A DNA stretch of 64,000 bases from Psychrobium sp051201665 (GTDB lineage Bacteria; Pseudomonadota; Gammaproteobacteria; Enterobacterales; Psychrobiaceae). Shown here piece after piece: positions 46,801 to 55,527 of this stretch. The notes under the pieces are model-generated. The model saw only the letters and a program-made list of their open reading frames with translations, did not search any database and was not told the DNA's origin. The position numbers and the translations under genes are program-made. Within the stretch, counting starts at the first letter, position 1. Each line of letters begins with the position of its first letter. The DNA lies in NCBI RefSeq assembly GCF_051201665.1, contig NZ_CP179210.1, forward strand, positions 1,488,001 to 1,552,000, written 5' to 3'.

Positions 46801-47443
46801 TAGCGATAAAGTCATCCAATTATTAGAAGAAAGTGAGTTTGATGTACATTGGCAAGGGGTGTTAGAACGCCTAATTGATAATGTTTTAAATACACCATTA
46901 AATTATGGCAGCTTACCGCCACAATTTAAATTATCCCAATTGTCGATGGCAGATAAGCAGGTAGAAATGGAGTTTTTTATGCCAATCGCCTCACTAAATT
47001 GTCAAGCACTCAACGAATGTCTAGGCAAACATGATCCTTTATCAAAGCAAGCTCACGGACTAAACTTTAATGATGTGAAGGGCATGCTCAAAGGTTTTAT
47101 TGATTTACTCTTTGTTGCAGATGGCAAATATTATGTACTTGATTATAAGTCTAACCACCTTGGTGACAGCATTAACGATTATTCGATGGCTGCGATGACT
47201 GAAACAATGATTGATCACCGCTACGACTTTCAATACCAACTTTACAGTTTAGCGTTACACCGTTTGTTGACGTCTCGCATGGCTGATTATGACTTTGACC
47301 AACATTTTGGCGGCGTTTTTTATTTGTTCTTACGAGGCATGGATAAAAACAGTCAATTAGATGAGGGCATTTTCTATAACCGACCATCAAAATCGCTTAT
47401 TGAAGAGTTAGATGCCTTATTTAATGATGAGGTGTTGTCATGA
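43838..47443 (+). CDS. recB: Exodeoxyribonuclease V subunit beta (RecB)
   Basis: Slow-strand 3'-5' helicase and nuclease subunit of RecBCD. It has UvrD-type helicase motifs: Walker A EASAGTGKTYTIAG, Walker B-type LAMIDEFQDTD, DPKQAIYSFRGAD, HKSKGLEY and LFYVAITRA. The C-terminal nuclease motif is YYVLDYKSNHLG, with the metal-binding aspartate and lysine. I start at 43838 (MTTTAQQLNV), which aligns residue for residue with the E. coli start; an ATG at 43808 with a good GGAGG is a real alternative that would overlap the recC stop. It overlaps recD by ATGA. Confidence 0.94.
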   Translation: MTTTAQQLNVMTLPLFGERLIEASAGTGKTYTIAGLYLRLLLGHGAENAHPRPLSVDEILVVTFTEAATSELRDRIRARIVQTRQAFIAGFSDDPLISELLEQYQDHHQAEHLLLNAVRQMDEAAIFTIHGFCQRMLKEHAFESGSYFETQFITEQATIRTQAIEDFWRQHFYNTDQPQDLLLAKLVDSLWASPQLLLKDISRYLSDPYLSIQAPLADKPLTQSINDIVQSVDRFKQQWLAAYQDIESHIKESGVDKRSYSSRNVPKWIGLITEWAQQPTQSIIVPESLARFDVALLHEKTKKGAAPSLDIFSQVNELLTQDINLKPAILAQAIAYTRAHVSDHKKQQSLLSFDDLLTNLHHALDGEISVQADSLAKKIRGQYPLAMIDEFQDTDLMQYQIFNTIYGQQSDAGLLMIGDPKQAIYSFRGADIFTYIKARKMVKNHYTLGTNYRSTPMMVDGVNSLFEQSNAPFIYRDDIGFTPVNSVPNKSTFILDEQEQHAITQWLLPCDGTLSNSDYQTQMALACANQINTLLSQGQQGKAGFRNNESLVAVQASDIAVLVRTGREAQLVKTQLAQQGIASVYLSNRQSIFGSVIVKDCWRVLHAIANPNDGRAIRSAMATGLMAQSLEQLERLNNDERRWQQLVDDCHYYQGRWQHVGVLAMLREFMHQHQLPSQLLSLADGERQLTDLMHLGEILQQQSLEIVGEHALLHWLSDQMNNAEQENQEQQLRLESDKNLVQIVTIHKSKGLEYNLVFLPFICSARVTKEPIYHQNDQTLVDLKFGEQALEAADKERLAEDLRLFYVAITRAVHHVWLGFAPVKSGQANKAKTSDLHHSAIGYLYLNGAVTNAQELSARLNEIASTHQAITTSTLMLSQMPVFQNAQQDDSPTLNARHFDSDIENNYWITSYSALSKSSHSHEPSDVDASLETLAIYWEEALANVQEPMLDEETELTVFSFPRGAHAGTFLHTLFEEIDFSESDPQVFSDKVIQLLEESEFDVHWQGVLERLIDNVLNTPLNYGSLPPQFKLSQLSMADKQVEMEFFMPIASLNCQALNECLGKHDPLSKQAHGLNFNDVKGMLKGFIDLLFVADGKYYVLDYKSNHLGDSINDYSMAAMTETMIDHRYDFQYQLYSLALHRLLTSRMADYDFDQHFGGVFYLFLRGMDKNSQLDEGIFYNRPSKSLIEELDALFNDEVLS

Positions 47444-49554
47444 GTCACAGTCTAGAAAACTCGCAACCTTTACTTACGGCATTAGAGGCACTAGCGCGAC
47501 ATAAAAAAATTAGGATCCTCGATTATCAATTTGCGCAATTTATCGCGCGCTTCGAATCGCAGCCACTTGTTGTGCTAGCCGCTGCAATCGCCAGTTACCA
47601 ATCAGGACAGGGACATGTATGTGTACTGCTGGATAACAATAGGCTCAATATCTTATTTGATATTGCTGAGTACGAACGCCACGCCTTATTATCACCGATA
47701 TTAGAAGCAGCAAATACCAGTGCTAGTCAATGGCATACTGATATGGCAACAGCATTATCAGTGAGTAGTAGTGTTGGTGAAAATGCGCCGTTAATGGTTA
47801 ACGAACACCGTCTTTATTTGCAACGTTATTGGCACTTTGAGCAACAAATTAGCCGTTTTTTAACAGCGCGTGCAACTCAATTTACAACGCTTGATATCGA
47901 ACCTGCGTTGTCATCGTTATTTGATGTGGACATGGCATTTTGCTGGCGTCAGCTTCAGCAATTAAAAGAGCAAGGGCTGCAACTCACTAACTTTTGTAGC
48001 GACTATTTTCATCTTCGAGAAGATATCGGTGTCGACAATCAATTATTGGCGCAATACCTTGCAAATGTAGATTCTCCAGCAGAGTTAAATGAGTTATATC
48101 AACAGTTTTTACCCCAACAATGCATTGACTGGCAGAAAGTAGCCGTAGCACAAGCTAGTGCAGCACAGTTTAGTGTCATTTCAGGTGGTCCTGGCACGGG
48201 TAAAACGACAACGGTTATCAAGTTATTGGCGCTGTTGGTGCAACACGCGAGCGCCAACCAGCAATCATTGACGATTGAGCTTGTCGCCCCAACGGGTAAA
48301 GCGGCTGCGCGACTAACTGAATCGATAAGCGGCGCGATGCACCGATTAACTATTGATGATGAATTAAAGTCATTAATTCCGACACAAGCGAGTACTATCC
48401 ATCGGTTATTAGGAGTGATTGCTCACCGTCAAGACTTTAAACACAACGGCGCCAATCCATTACATGTTGATGTACTCATTGTTGACGAAGCTTCAATGAT
48501 TGATATTAGTTTAATGAGTAAGTTACTCGATGCTGTTGCACCTCATACCAAGCTAGTGCTATTGGGTGACAAAGATCAATTATCATCGGTGGAGGCGGGG
48601 TCTGTATTTGCCGATATTTGTCAGGGTGTTGCCAACGGGCCTAATTATAGTGAAGGCACCAAAAATTGGTTATCACAACAAACTGGGTTTGCCATTAATG
48701 AGGTGTGCCAAGAGCAAACGCAACATACCTTGATAGACGATTGTTTGTGTTTACTGCAAAAAAGTTATCGATTTAATGAAAAATCTGGCATTGGCGTATT
48801 AGCAAAAGCCGTGAATAACAGTGATATCAACGCGCTACAATCAGTGTGGTCACAGGGGTTTGATGATATTTCACTGCACACACAGGACAAATCACAAAAA
48901 GCCGTGGTGACTTTGGCGGCTTTGGGTTATCAAGACTTTTTAAATCAAGCCAGTGCAATAGACAATGAATCAGACGTTGCTGGGTTATTAGCGGCATTTG
49001 GTCAGTTTCAGTTGCTGTCTCCAACCCGTAATGGACCACTTGGCATTGAGACACTCAATGAGAAAATTGAACAGCAGCTTGCTAAACATCAATTAATTGC
49101 GCTCAATCAAGGCCAATGGTACGTCGGACGACCTATTATGATCACCAGTAACGATCATTCATTGCAATTATTTAATGGCGATATTGGTATTGTATTGCCG
49201 CCTTTAGGTGATGAACGTCAGTTGACGCAAAACAGAGTGTATTTTAAAATGGCAGATGGCAGTCTTAAGTCCTTTTTGCCATCACGATTACCAAGTCACG
49301 ATACCGTATACGCCATGACAATTCATAAATCTCAGGGCTCAGAGTTTGATAGCGTTGTCATTGCGATACCGGATTCATGGTCGCCGATTTTGACAAAAGA
49401 ATTACTTTACACCGGTATTACTCGCGCTAAAAAATCGGTTGAGATTTTTTCTAATGCTGGCGTATTACAAAAAATGGCACTAGAGCAGACTAAACGCTTT
49501 AGTGGGCTTTCTTCATTGCTTGCTGGCGCTAATACTCATGGTCTAAGCCCGTAG
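47440..49554 (+). CDS. recD: Exodeoxyribonuclease V subunit alpha (RecD)
   Basis: Fast-strand 5'-3' helicase subunit of RecBCD, 704 residues. It shows Walker A SGGPGTGKTTTVIKLL, the VAPTGKAAARLTESI block, Walker B VDVLIVDEASMID, LLGDKDQLSSVEAGSVF, and the C-terminal TIHKSQGSEFDSVV and TGITRAKK. Its start codon overlaps the recB stop by ATGA, so the two are translated together. Confidence 0.95.
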   Translation: MSHSLENSQPLLTALEALARHKKIRILDYQFAQFIARFESQPLVVLAAAIASYQSGQGHVCVLLDNNRLNILFDIAEYERHALLSPILEAANTSASQWHTDMATALSVSSSVGENAPLMVNEHRLYLQRYWHFEQQISRFLTARATQFTTLDIEPALSSLFDVDMAFCWRQLQQLKEQGLQLTNFCSDYFHLREDIGVDNQLLAQYLANVDSPAELNELYQQFLPQQCIDWQKVAVAQASAAQFSVISGGPGTGKTTTVIKLLALLVQHASANQQSLTIELVAPTGKAAARLTESISGAMHRLTIDDELKSLIPTQASTIHRLLGVIAHRQDFKHNGANPLHVDVLIVDEASMIDISLMSKLLDAVAPHTKLVLLGDKDQLSSVEAGSVFADICQGVANGPNYSEGTKNWLSQQTGFAINEVCQEQTQHTLIDDCLCLLQKSYRFNEKSGIGVLAKAVNNSDINALQSVWSQGFDDISLHTQDKSQKAVVTLAALGYQDFLNQASAIDNESDVAGLLAAFGQFQLLSPTRNGPLGIETLNEKIEQQLAKHQLIALNQGQWYVGRPIMITSNDHSLQLFNGDIGIVLPPLGDERQLTQNRVYFKMADGSLKSFLPSRLPSHDTVYAMTIHKSQGSEFDSVVIAIPDSWSPILTKELLYTGITRAKKSVEIFSNAGVLQKMALEQTKRFSGLSSLLAGANTHGLSP

Positions 49555-49686
49555 TCTTTGGAATTGCATGAATTTAGACCGTGGATAAAACCTGCATTTT
49601 CATTGATTATGGGTATATAATCCGCCGCATTGCACTTTATTATTGAAATACCAATGGCGCTTAGCACCATTGGTTTTAAGGAAATT

Positions 49687-50343
49687 ATGTCATTTCTTAC
49701 TAAATTACGTTGTTTGATAACAGCTGGACAAGGCGTTACAGGCTCTAATATCAATGTTGATGTCTTAGATGATCCTATCAAGATGTTTAGTCAATGGTTT
49801 GAACAAGCCAAAGACACAGGCTTTGTGCTACCAGAATCACTGACGTTAGCAACTGCCAGTGCGGAAGGGAAACCATCAGCACGCGTTGTACTGCTTAAAT
49901 CATTTGATGATTCAGGATTTATATTTTTTACCAACTACGGCAGTCGAAAAGGGCAAGAGCTAACCGCTAATCCGCATGCTGCTATGGTATTCCATTGGAA
50001 TATTTTACAGCGCCAAGTCCGTATTGAAGGGGCTATTGAGCGTGTTAGTGAAGCTGAATCACTCGCTTATTTTCATTCGCGACCGCGCGGAAGCCAAATA
50101 GGTGCTTGGGCGTCTTATCAAAGCCAAGAAATTGATTGCCGAGAAACGCTTGCACTTAAGGCCAAAGAAATCGAAGCACAATACGCTGGCAAAGAAATTC
50201 CACTGCCACCATTTTGGGGAGGCTTTAAATTAACGCCTCATACCATGGAGTTATGGCAAGGCCGCGCAGATCGTTTACATGATAGATATACCTTTACCAA
50301 AGACGCACAGGATAACTGGCAACGCAAATTGTTATCACCGTAA
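49687..50343 (+). CDS. pdxH: Pyridoxamine 5'-phosphate oxidase
   Basis: FMN-dependent enzyme that makes pyridoxal 5'-phosphate from pyridoxine or pyridoxamine 5'-phosphate. The 218 residues include SARVVLLKSFDDSGFIFFTN, GSRKGQEL, HSRPRGSQIGAW and PPFWGGFKLTP, and the C-terminal RLHDRYTF contributes the substrate-binding arginine. Start at 49687 (MSFLTKLRCLI) follows AAGGA by 4 bases; an upstream ATG at 49630 would add 19 residues without similarity. Confidence 0.93.
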   Translation: MSFLTKLRCLITAGQGVTGSNINVDVLDDPIKMFSQWFEQAKDTGFVLPESLTLATASAEGKPSARVVLLKSFDDSGFIFFTNYGSRKGQELTANPHAAMVFHWNILQRQVRIEGAIERVSEAESLAYFHSRPRGSQIGAWASYQSQEIDCRETLALKAKEIEAQYAGKEIPLPPFWGGFKLTPHTMELWQGRADRLHDRYTFTKDAQDNWQRKLLSP

Positions 50344-50496
50344 ATTTTTTTACGCTAACCTGTTGTCTTAATAGATAATGATACTAATTGATGTAAAAAT
50401 AGCTATTTTGGTTACTTGGTGTGCAGTCGATATTTTATTTTAAATTTAGGCTTTACAAGCGCGGCGATTGTCACTAATATGCGCTTCACCAGCTGC

Positions 50497-50586
50497 GGAG
50501 AGATGGCAGAGTGGTCGAATGCACCGGTCTTGAAAACCGGCAACGGTTTATCCCGTTCTAGGGTTCAAATCCCTATCTCTCCGCCA
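50497..50586 (+). tRNA. tRNA-Ser (anticodon UGA)
   Basis: 90 nt including encoded CCA. Acceptor arms GGAGAGA (50497-50503) and TCTCTCC (50576-50582) pair perfectly, followed by G and CCA. The anticodon arm CCGGTCTTGAAAACCGG presents TGA in the loop. A long variable arm (CAACGGTTTATCCCGTTCTA region) and the T arm GGGTTCAAATCCC complete the class II serine tRNA. It is followed by its own terminator. Confidence 0.97.
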
Positions 50587-50596
50587 CCTATTTAGA

Positions 50597-50632
50597 AAAG
50601 CCCGTTAAGTCGAAAGATTTAACGGGCTTTTT
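50597..50632 (+). terminator. Terminator of the tRNA-Ser gene
   Basis: Perfect 12-bp stem AAAGCCCGTTAA (50597-50608) and TTAACGGGCTTT (50619-50630), then T residues. Confidence 0.9.
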
Positions 50633-50706
50633 GCTATTAATAATCTAAGTCTTTAAGAAAAGTTGGATACCACCTAACGCGAAATAAGCCAGGTTCAAAT
50701 ATTTAT

Positions 50707-52466
50707 CAGACATTGATCAGAGCAAAATCAAAAATTTGGATTTAATTTAACCGATAATTTGTTACTGATTTTTCGGCTATTTGATATAATACCGCCTCAA
50801 CTTTGAGGTATATATGAATTTAAAAATCAAACGGTTAGATCATCACGGCATAGTCGCAGGTGTAATTGAAGACTTACAAATAGTCCCCTTATTGGATCAA
50901 TATTTACCTCAGGATGAAAAGCAAGAAATTACACCTGGTGAAGCGGTTAAAGGCATGATTATGAATGGACTTGGTTTTGCAAACCGCCCTTTATCTCTCA
51001 GTCCCCAATTTTTTACTAACTTACCGCTTGAGCATTTATTTCGAGAAGGTGTAAAAGCCGAGCACTTTAATCGTCACAAATTAGGCCGCACACTAGACCA
51101 GTGTTTTGATTTTGGCTGCGAAAGTCTATTTTCACTGGTGTCTCAGCAAGCTTGCGAGCTAGAAAGTGTAGACAAAAAATTTAACTCACTCGATACAACC
51201 AGCCATTCTTTAACGGGAGAATACGCTTTTGACGATGAAGACAGTGATGACAATGTTATTAAAATCACTCATGGTTACAGTAAAGCTCACCGCCCTGATT
51301 TAAAGCAAGTGGTACAAGAAATCATTGTCAGTCAAGATGGTGGCGTTCCTCTCGCCTGTAAAAACTGGGATGGCAATAGTGCTGATACCGCTATTTTTAA
51401 GGCAAGGAGCAAAGCACTTGTTAGCGAATTCAAAAAAAGCGCAGCGCCTAAATATCTTGTGGCCGACTGTAAGCTTTATCATAAGGCTAATGCCGAATTT
51501 TTATCTCTGGTAAAATTTCTCACGCTTATTCCTTCAACGATAGCGCTAGAGAAAGAATTAATCGCAGAATCAATAGCTGACGAACAATGGGTGAAAATAA
51601 ATGCTAACTATCAATATGTTGTCAAAAAAGTCGAGCATATGGGGATCAAGCAGCGATGGATTGTGATTTACTCAAGTGCCGCTAATCATCGAGCTGCTAA
51701 AACGATCACACGGCAAGTTGAACGAGCAAAAGTTAAGGTAGAAAAAGAGCTGTTTCATCTACAAGCGCAACGCTTTGCTTGTAAAACTGATGCGCAACGA
51801 GCAGCGGATAAAATAGGAAAAAAACTGAAATATCATCAAATAAGCGACACTCAATATATAGAGCATAAAGTTTATGAAGGTAAAGGCCGCCCGAAAAAGG
51901 ATGCTGAAGTTAAGCGTATAGAGTGGCAAGTAAACGCTGAAATTGAAGAAAACACGATCGCAATCAAGCAGGCTGTTGAGCAAAAATCTTGCTTCATTCT
52001 AGCAACAAATATTGATGAAGAAGAACTTTCACCTGAAGAAATATTAAAACATTACAAGGCGCAATCGGAAGTTGAGAGAGGCTTTAGATTTTTAAAAGAT
52101 CCCTTGTTTTTTGTCTCTTCGTTATTTATAAAAAAGCCAAGCAGAATCGATGCTCTGTTGATGGTAATGACATTGTCATTACTTGTATATTCTATTGCAC
52201 AACGACGAATGCGAGCGAATATGAAAAAAGTTGAAGCGACAATTCCAAACCAAATAAATCAAGAAACGGCCGCCCCCACATTGCGCTGGGTGTTTCAGTG
52301 TTTTGATGGTATCAATTTACTTCAACAAGGTGATGATTATATTTACGATCAAACCTACTTAGATGGCCTGACCGAACTCAGGCAAAAGATAGTAAACCTT
52401 ATTGGTGGGCATGCCATGCACTTATACAAAATCAAAAAAGTGACCTAGGGGTCTGATCAATGTGTG
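50707..52466 (+). mobile_element. Complete IS1634-family insertion sequence
   Basis: 1760 bp. The left terminus CAGACATTGATCAGAGC and the complement of the right terminus CACACATTGATCAGACC form a 17-bp inverted repeat with two mismatches. Both sides are flanked by the 6-bp direct repeat ATTTAT (50701-50706 and 52467-52472), a clear target-site duplication. One full transposase ORF fills the element. Intact ends, intact gene and unmutated duplication argue for recent insertion, in the space between tRNA-Ser and purC. Confidence 0.92.
50814..52448 (+). CDS. IS1634-family DDE transposase
   Basis: 544-residue transposase of the IS4-superfamily, IS1634 type. DDE residues can be proposed at SLDTTSHSL (first D), YLVADCKLY (second D) and HYKAQSEVERGFRFLKDP (E, within the Y-x2-R/Q...E...K signature). 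A long insertion domain lies between the second D and the E, rich in K and E. The N-terminal RLDHHGIVAGVIEDL and ITPGEAVKGMIMNGLGF are typical for this family. The start ATG at 50814 follows TTTGAGG. Confidence 0.92.
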   Translation: MNLKIKRLDHHGIVAGVIEDLQIVPLLDQYLPQDEKQEITPGEAVKGMIMNGLGFANRPLSLSPQFFTNLPLEHLFREGVKAEHFNRHKLGRTLDQCFDFGCESLFSLVSQQACELESVDKKFNSLDTTSHSLTGEYAFDDEDSDDNVIKITHGYSKAHRPDLKQVVQEIIVSQDGGVPLACKNWDGNSADTAIFKARSKALVSEFKKSAAPKYLVADCKLYHKANAEFLSLVKFLTLIPSTIALEKELIAESIADEQWVKINANYQYVVKKVEHMGIKQRWIVIYSSAANHRAAKTITRQVERAKVKVEKELFHLQAQRFACKTDAQRAADKIGKKLKYHQISDTQYIEHKVYEGKGRPKKDAEVKRIEWQVNAEIEENTIAIKQAVEQKSCFILATNIDEEELSPEEILKHYKAQSEVERGFRFLKDPLFFVSSLFIKKPSRIDALLMVMTLSLLVYSIAQRRMRANMKKVEATIPNQINQETAAPTLRWVFQCFDGINLLQQGDDYIYDQTYLDGLTELRQKIVNLIGGHAMHLYKIKKVT

Positions 52467-52781
52467 ATTTATGCGTTTGTTCGTTATAACTAATGGAATG
52501 ATAGTCTTGCAAACGGAGTGGGTCCATATATGTAGCTCATTAGAATAATGCAGTAGTTATTATCGAGCCAGCTACACCACACAGGCTCTGCCTTGTGTAA
52601 AAAAACAAATTGCTGCAAAAATAAACTTAAAAGACCAACAGGCCCTTATGTGATTTACTTCACATTAACTGGCAAATCGAATGGTTTCTGGTATTATGCA
52701 CGCCTCAAACTTTCTAGTGTATTTAATCGTTGAATGACTAGGAATTCCCTTTGATTATTTTCACCAACAGGACAGCACTCC
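52467..52781 (+). promoter_or_regulatory. purC upstream region with consensus CRP site and promoter
   Basis: TGTGATTTACTTCACA (52649-52664) matches the CRP consensus TGTGA-N6-TCACA exactly. Downstream, CTGGCA (52669-52674) and TATTAT (52692-52697) with 17-bp spacing make a plausible sigma-70 promoter, placing the CRP centre near -47. No gene is visible in the rest of the region, which begins at the IS1634 target duplication. Confidence 0.65.
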
Positions 52782-53885
52782 ATGAGTCTTGCAGATAAAG
52801 TATTGGCAGTTAATAATGACTTGCCTATTCGCACTAACAAACCCGTTCATAGTGGCAAAGTGCGCAGTGTTTATTGGCTAACCGAAGAAGATAGCGCCCG
52901 ACTTATTAAAGAAAAAGGCTATAACGTCGCTAGCGATTCTCCACTCGCTATTATGGTAATTAGCGATCGTATTTCAGCATTCGATTGTATTTGGCAAGGT
53001 GAGGGCGGTTTAAAAGGTGTGCCTGGAAAAGGGGCTGCACTTAACGCCATTTCTAATCATTGGTTTAAATTATTTAAAGAAAACGGCTTAGCAGATAGCC
53101 ATATTTTAGACATTCCACATCCCTTTGTTTGGATTGTTCAAAAAGCGCGTCCGGTGATGATTGAAGCCATTTGTCGTCAATATATTACGGGGTCGATGTG
53201 GCGCGCGTATGAAAAAGGCGAACGTGAGTTTTGCGGCATTACATTAAATGAAGGCCTCACAAAAGATCAGCGTTTGGATACCACGTTAATGACGCCATCA
53301 ACTAAAGGTATTCTAACGGGTATCGACGGCGTTCCTGCGGTTGATGATGTAAACATTACGCGCAAGAATATTGTCGATAATTTCCAAGCCTTTGGGTTTA
53401 GCAGCGAGCAAGACATTGCTCAATACGAGCGTTTGCTGCAAGAAGGTTTCGATTTGATATCAGGACAGCTTAACAACATCGACCAAGTGTTTGTTGATAC
53501 CAAATTTGAGTTTGGTTATGTCACTGATGCTCAGGGTAACGAGAAACTTATCTATATGGATGAAGTTGGCACCCCTGATTCCTCACGCATCTGGGATGGG
53601 GAGCTATACAGCCAAGGTAAGGTCGTTGAAAACTCGAAAGAAGGATTTAGACAGACCTTGCTAAATCATTTCCCTGATCCTGATATTCTATTAAATAAAG
53701 ACAGAATGGATGAGCGCAATGCACTTGCCGCCAATAATCCATTACCAGTGGATATTCTCAACCAAGTATCAAGCACCTACACGTCAATTGCTGAGCGTAT
53801 TACTGGTCAAAAGATTGTGATTAGTGATAACCCGAAAGCCGAGATCATCAAGGTGTTAGCCGAGCAATATCAGTTGATTGACTAA
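52782..53885 (+). CDS. purC: Phosphoribosylaminoimidazole-succinocarboxamide synthase, long form
   Basis: SAICAR synthase of purine biosynthesis: ATP-dependent ligation of aspartate to CAIR. At 367 residues it is longer than the E. coli type (about 237) and belongs to the long form found in Vibrio and Shewanella relatives. Family blocks are SGKVRSVYWL, VISDRISAFDCI, RQYITGSMWRAYEKG, FVDTKFEFGYV and MDEVGTPDSSRIW. The C-terminal LPVDILNQVSSTYTSIAERI is part of the extended form. It is single and has its own terminator; the upstream CRP site suggests carbon-dependent control. Confidence 0.93.
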   Translation: MSLADKVLAVNNDLPIRTNKPVHSGKVRSVYWLTEEDSARLIKEKGYNVASDSPLAIMVISDRISAFDCIWQGEGGLKGVPGKGAALNAISNHWFKLFKENGLADSHILDIPHPFVWIVQKARPVMIEAICRQYITGSMWRAYEKGEREFCGITLNEGLTKDQRLDTTLMTPSTKGILTGIDGVPAVDDVNITRKNIVDNFQAFGFSSEQDIAQYERLLQEGFDLISGQLNNIDQVFVDTKFEFGYVTDAQGNEKLIYMDEVGTPDSSRIWDGELYSQGKVVENSKEGFRQTLLNHFPDPDILLNKDRMDERNALAANNPLPVDILNQVSSTYTSIAERITGQKIVISDNPKAEIIKVLAEQYQLID

Positions 53886-53915
53886 CAACTTATTGAGTTA
53901 GTCAATTAATTTAAG

Positions 53916-53945
53916 AAAGCCACATTGTTGAAATGTGGCTTTTTT
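53916..53945 (+). terminator. Terminator of purC
   Basis: AAAGCCACATT (53916-53926) and AATGTGGCTTT (53932-53942) with a 5-nt loop and a T run. Confidence 0.9.
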
Positions 53946-54070
53946 ATTAGGTGATTCGCACATTATTACAATAACTTACAATTAAAATTCAAGTTTGTGC
54001 TAGGATGGTTTGTAAATAAGTTGCTATCTATTATGTTTAGTAACTCAAAAGTAAACCAAAAGGAATTATT

Positions 54071-55009
54071 ATGGATATTGTTTTAGAGTACATATTTACT
54101 GTTCAGTTTTTCGCACTCGCACTCATCGTTATTATTTTAAAATCATCAATCATTTTTGTACCGCAAAATAGAGCGTTCATGATTGAACGTTTTGGTAAGT
54201 TCAAATCGACTCGTGAAGCAGGGTTGAACTTCATCATCCCATTTATTGATCGCATTGGCGCAGATCGCTCGCTTAAAGAGCAAGCGGTTGATGTACCAAG
54301 TCAAAGTGCAATCACTCGTGACAACATCTCATTGCATGTTGATGGCGTGTTGTATTTTCGCGTGTTAGATCCATACAAAGCAACTTACGGGGTTGATGAT
54401 TACGTGTTTGCGGTAACGCAGCTCGCTCAAACAACGATGCGTAGTGAATTAGGTAAGATGGAACTTGATAAAACATTTGAAGAGCGTGACCAATTAAACG
54501 CGCATATTGTTGAATCAATTAATCATGCGTCGTCACCTTGGGGAATTCAAGTATTGCGTTACGAAATCAAAGATATCGTGCCGCCAAATACGGTAATGGA
54601 AGCGATGGAAGCACAGATGAAAGCAGAGCGTGTAAAACGTGCACAAATTCTTGAATCTGAAGGTGACCGCCAATCGGCAATTAATGTTGCCGAAGGTCAT
54701 AAACAATCGGTTGTATTAAAGGCGCAAGCTGAAAAAGAAGAGCAAGTATTGCAAGCACAGGGTGAAGCCGCCGCGATTTTAGCCGTTGCTCAGGCTCGAG
54801 CACAAGCAATTACAGAAGTTGGTGCAGCGGCTAATACCAGTGATGGTCAAAAAGCGGTGGAACTTGATTTAGCGACTCAAGCTATAGAAGCCAAGGCGAA
54901 TATCGCTAAAGAGTCGTCTGTGGTACTATTGCCTGATAGCGGCACTGATGCGGCGTCAATGGTGGCGCAGGCAACAACTATTATTCAGTCGCTTAACTCC
55001 GGCAAGTAA
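54071..55009 (+). CDS. qmcA: SPFH/Band 7 membrane protein (paraslipin, QmcA/YbbK-like)
   Basis: 312 residues: one N-terminal membrane helix (about 10-30), then an SPFH (Band 7/stomatin) domain with FVPQNRAFMIERFGKFKSTREAG-like start (FVPQNRAFMIERFGKF), DVPSQSAITRDNISLHVDGV and RSELGKMELDKTFEERD. A coiled coil rich in A, E and Q follows (KAQAEKEEQVLQAQGEAAAI). Such proteins form large membrane cages and work with a partner NfeD protein and, in some species, FtsH. Encoded 14 bases upstream of the nfeD gene. Good AAAAGGA ribosome site. Confidence 0.93.
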   Translation: MDIVLEYIFTVQFFALALIVIILKSSIIFVPQNRAFMIERFGKFKSTREAGLNFIIPFIDRIGADRSLKEQAVDVPSQSAITRDNISLHVDGVLYFRVLDPYKATYGVDDYVFAVTQLAQTTMRSELGKMELDKTFEERDQLNAHIVESINHASSPWGIQVLRYEIKDIVPPNTVMEAMEAQMKAERVKRAQILESEGDRQSAINVAEGHKQSVVLKAQAEKEEQVLQAQGEAAAILAVAQARAQAITEVGAAANTSDGQKAVELDLATQAIEAKANIAKESSVVLLPDSGTDAASMVAQATTIIQSLNSGK

Positions 55010-55023
55010 ACAGGAGGCATTAT

Positions 55024-55479
55024 ATGGATATAATTACGGATAATTTAGCACAATCATTAGTGATTGTCGGTCTGCTATTGCTGGCTATCGAAATTTTGAT
55101 GTTAGGTTTTGCGACCTTTATTTTGTTTTTTATTGGAGTTGCTAGTGTTATCACCGGCATCTTGGTGGGTATAGGTATTATTGATCATAATTTGGTTGAT
55201 GCATTGTTGGTGGTTGGTGTTTTATCTGCTGTCACAGCAGCGCTGAGTTGGAAGCCACTGAAAATGATGCAAGATAATGTAACGCCAACGCAAGTAACGA
55301 ATGACATGATAGGTGATCACTTTTTGTTACCGGAAGATTTGAGTCCAGGACATCCAATAAAATGTCGTTACAGTGGAATTGAGTGGTCTGTGAGTAGTGA
55401 TGAAAAAATCATGCTTGGACTTGAAGTCGAAATTACTGATGTCAGTGTCGGTCATTTACGAGTCAAACCATGTAGTTAA
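55024..55479 (+). CDS. NfeD family membrane protein (YbbJ-like)
   Basis: 151 residues: two or three membrane helices at the N-terminus (ILMLGFATFILFFIGVASVI and VLSAVTAALSW) followed by a small C-terminal OB-fold domain (HPIKCRYSGIEWSV, then ITDVSVGHLRVKP). NfeD proteins partner SPFH proteins; the gene is 14 bases after qmcA with a strong AGGAGG. Short form, without the protease domain of long NfeD. Confidence 0.92.
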   Translation: MDIITDNLAQSLVIVGLLLLAIEILMLGFATFILFFIGVASVITGILVGIGIIDHNLVDALLVVGVLSAVTAALSWKPLKMMQDNVTPTQVTNDMIGDHFLLPEDLSPGHPIKCRYSGIEWSVSSDEKIMLGLEVEITDVSVGHLRVKPCS

Positions 55480-55492
55480 TCAACAATAAAAC

Positions 55493-55527
55493 AAAGGGCG
55501 CTAATATTTATTATTAGCGCCCTTTTT
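55493..55527 (+). terminator. Terminator of the qmcA-nfeD operon
   Basis: Perfect 14-bp stem AAAGGGCGCTAATA (55493-55506) and TATTAGCGCCCTTT (55512-55525), then T residues. The tandem repeat array begins directly after it. Confidence 0.92.
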
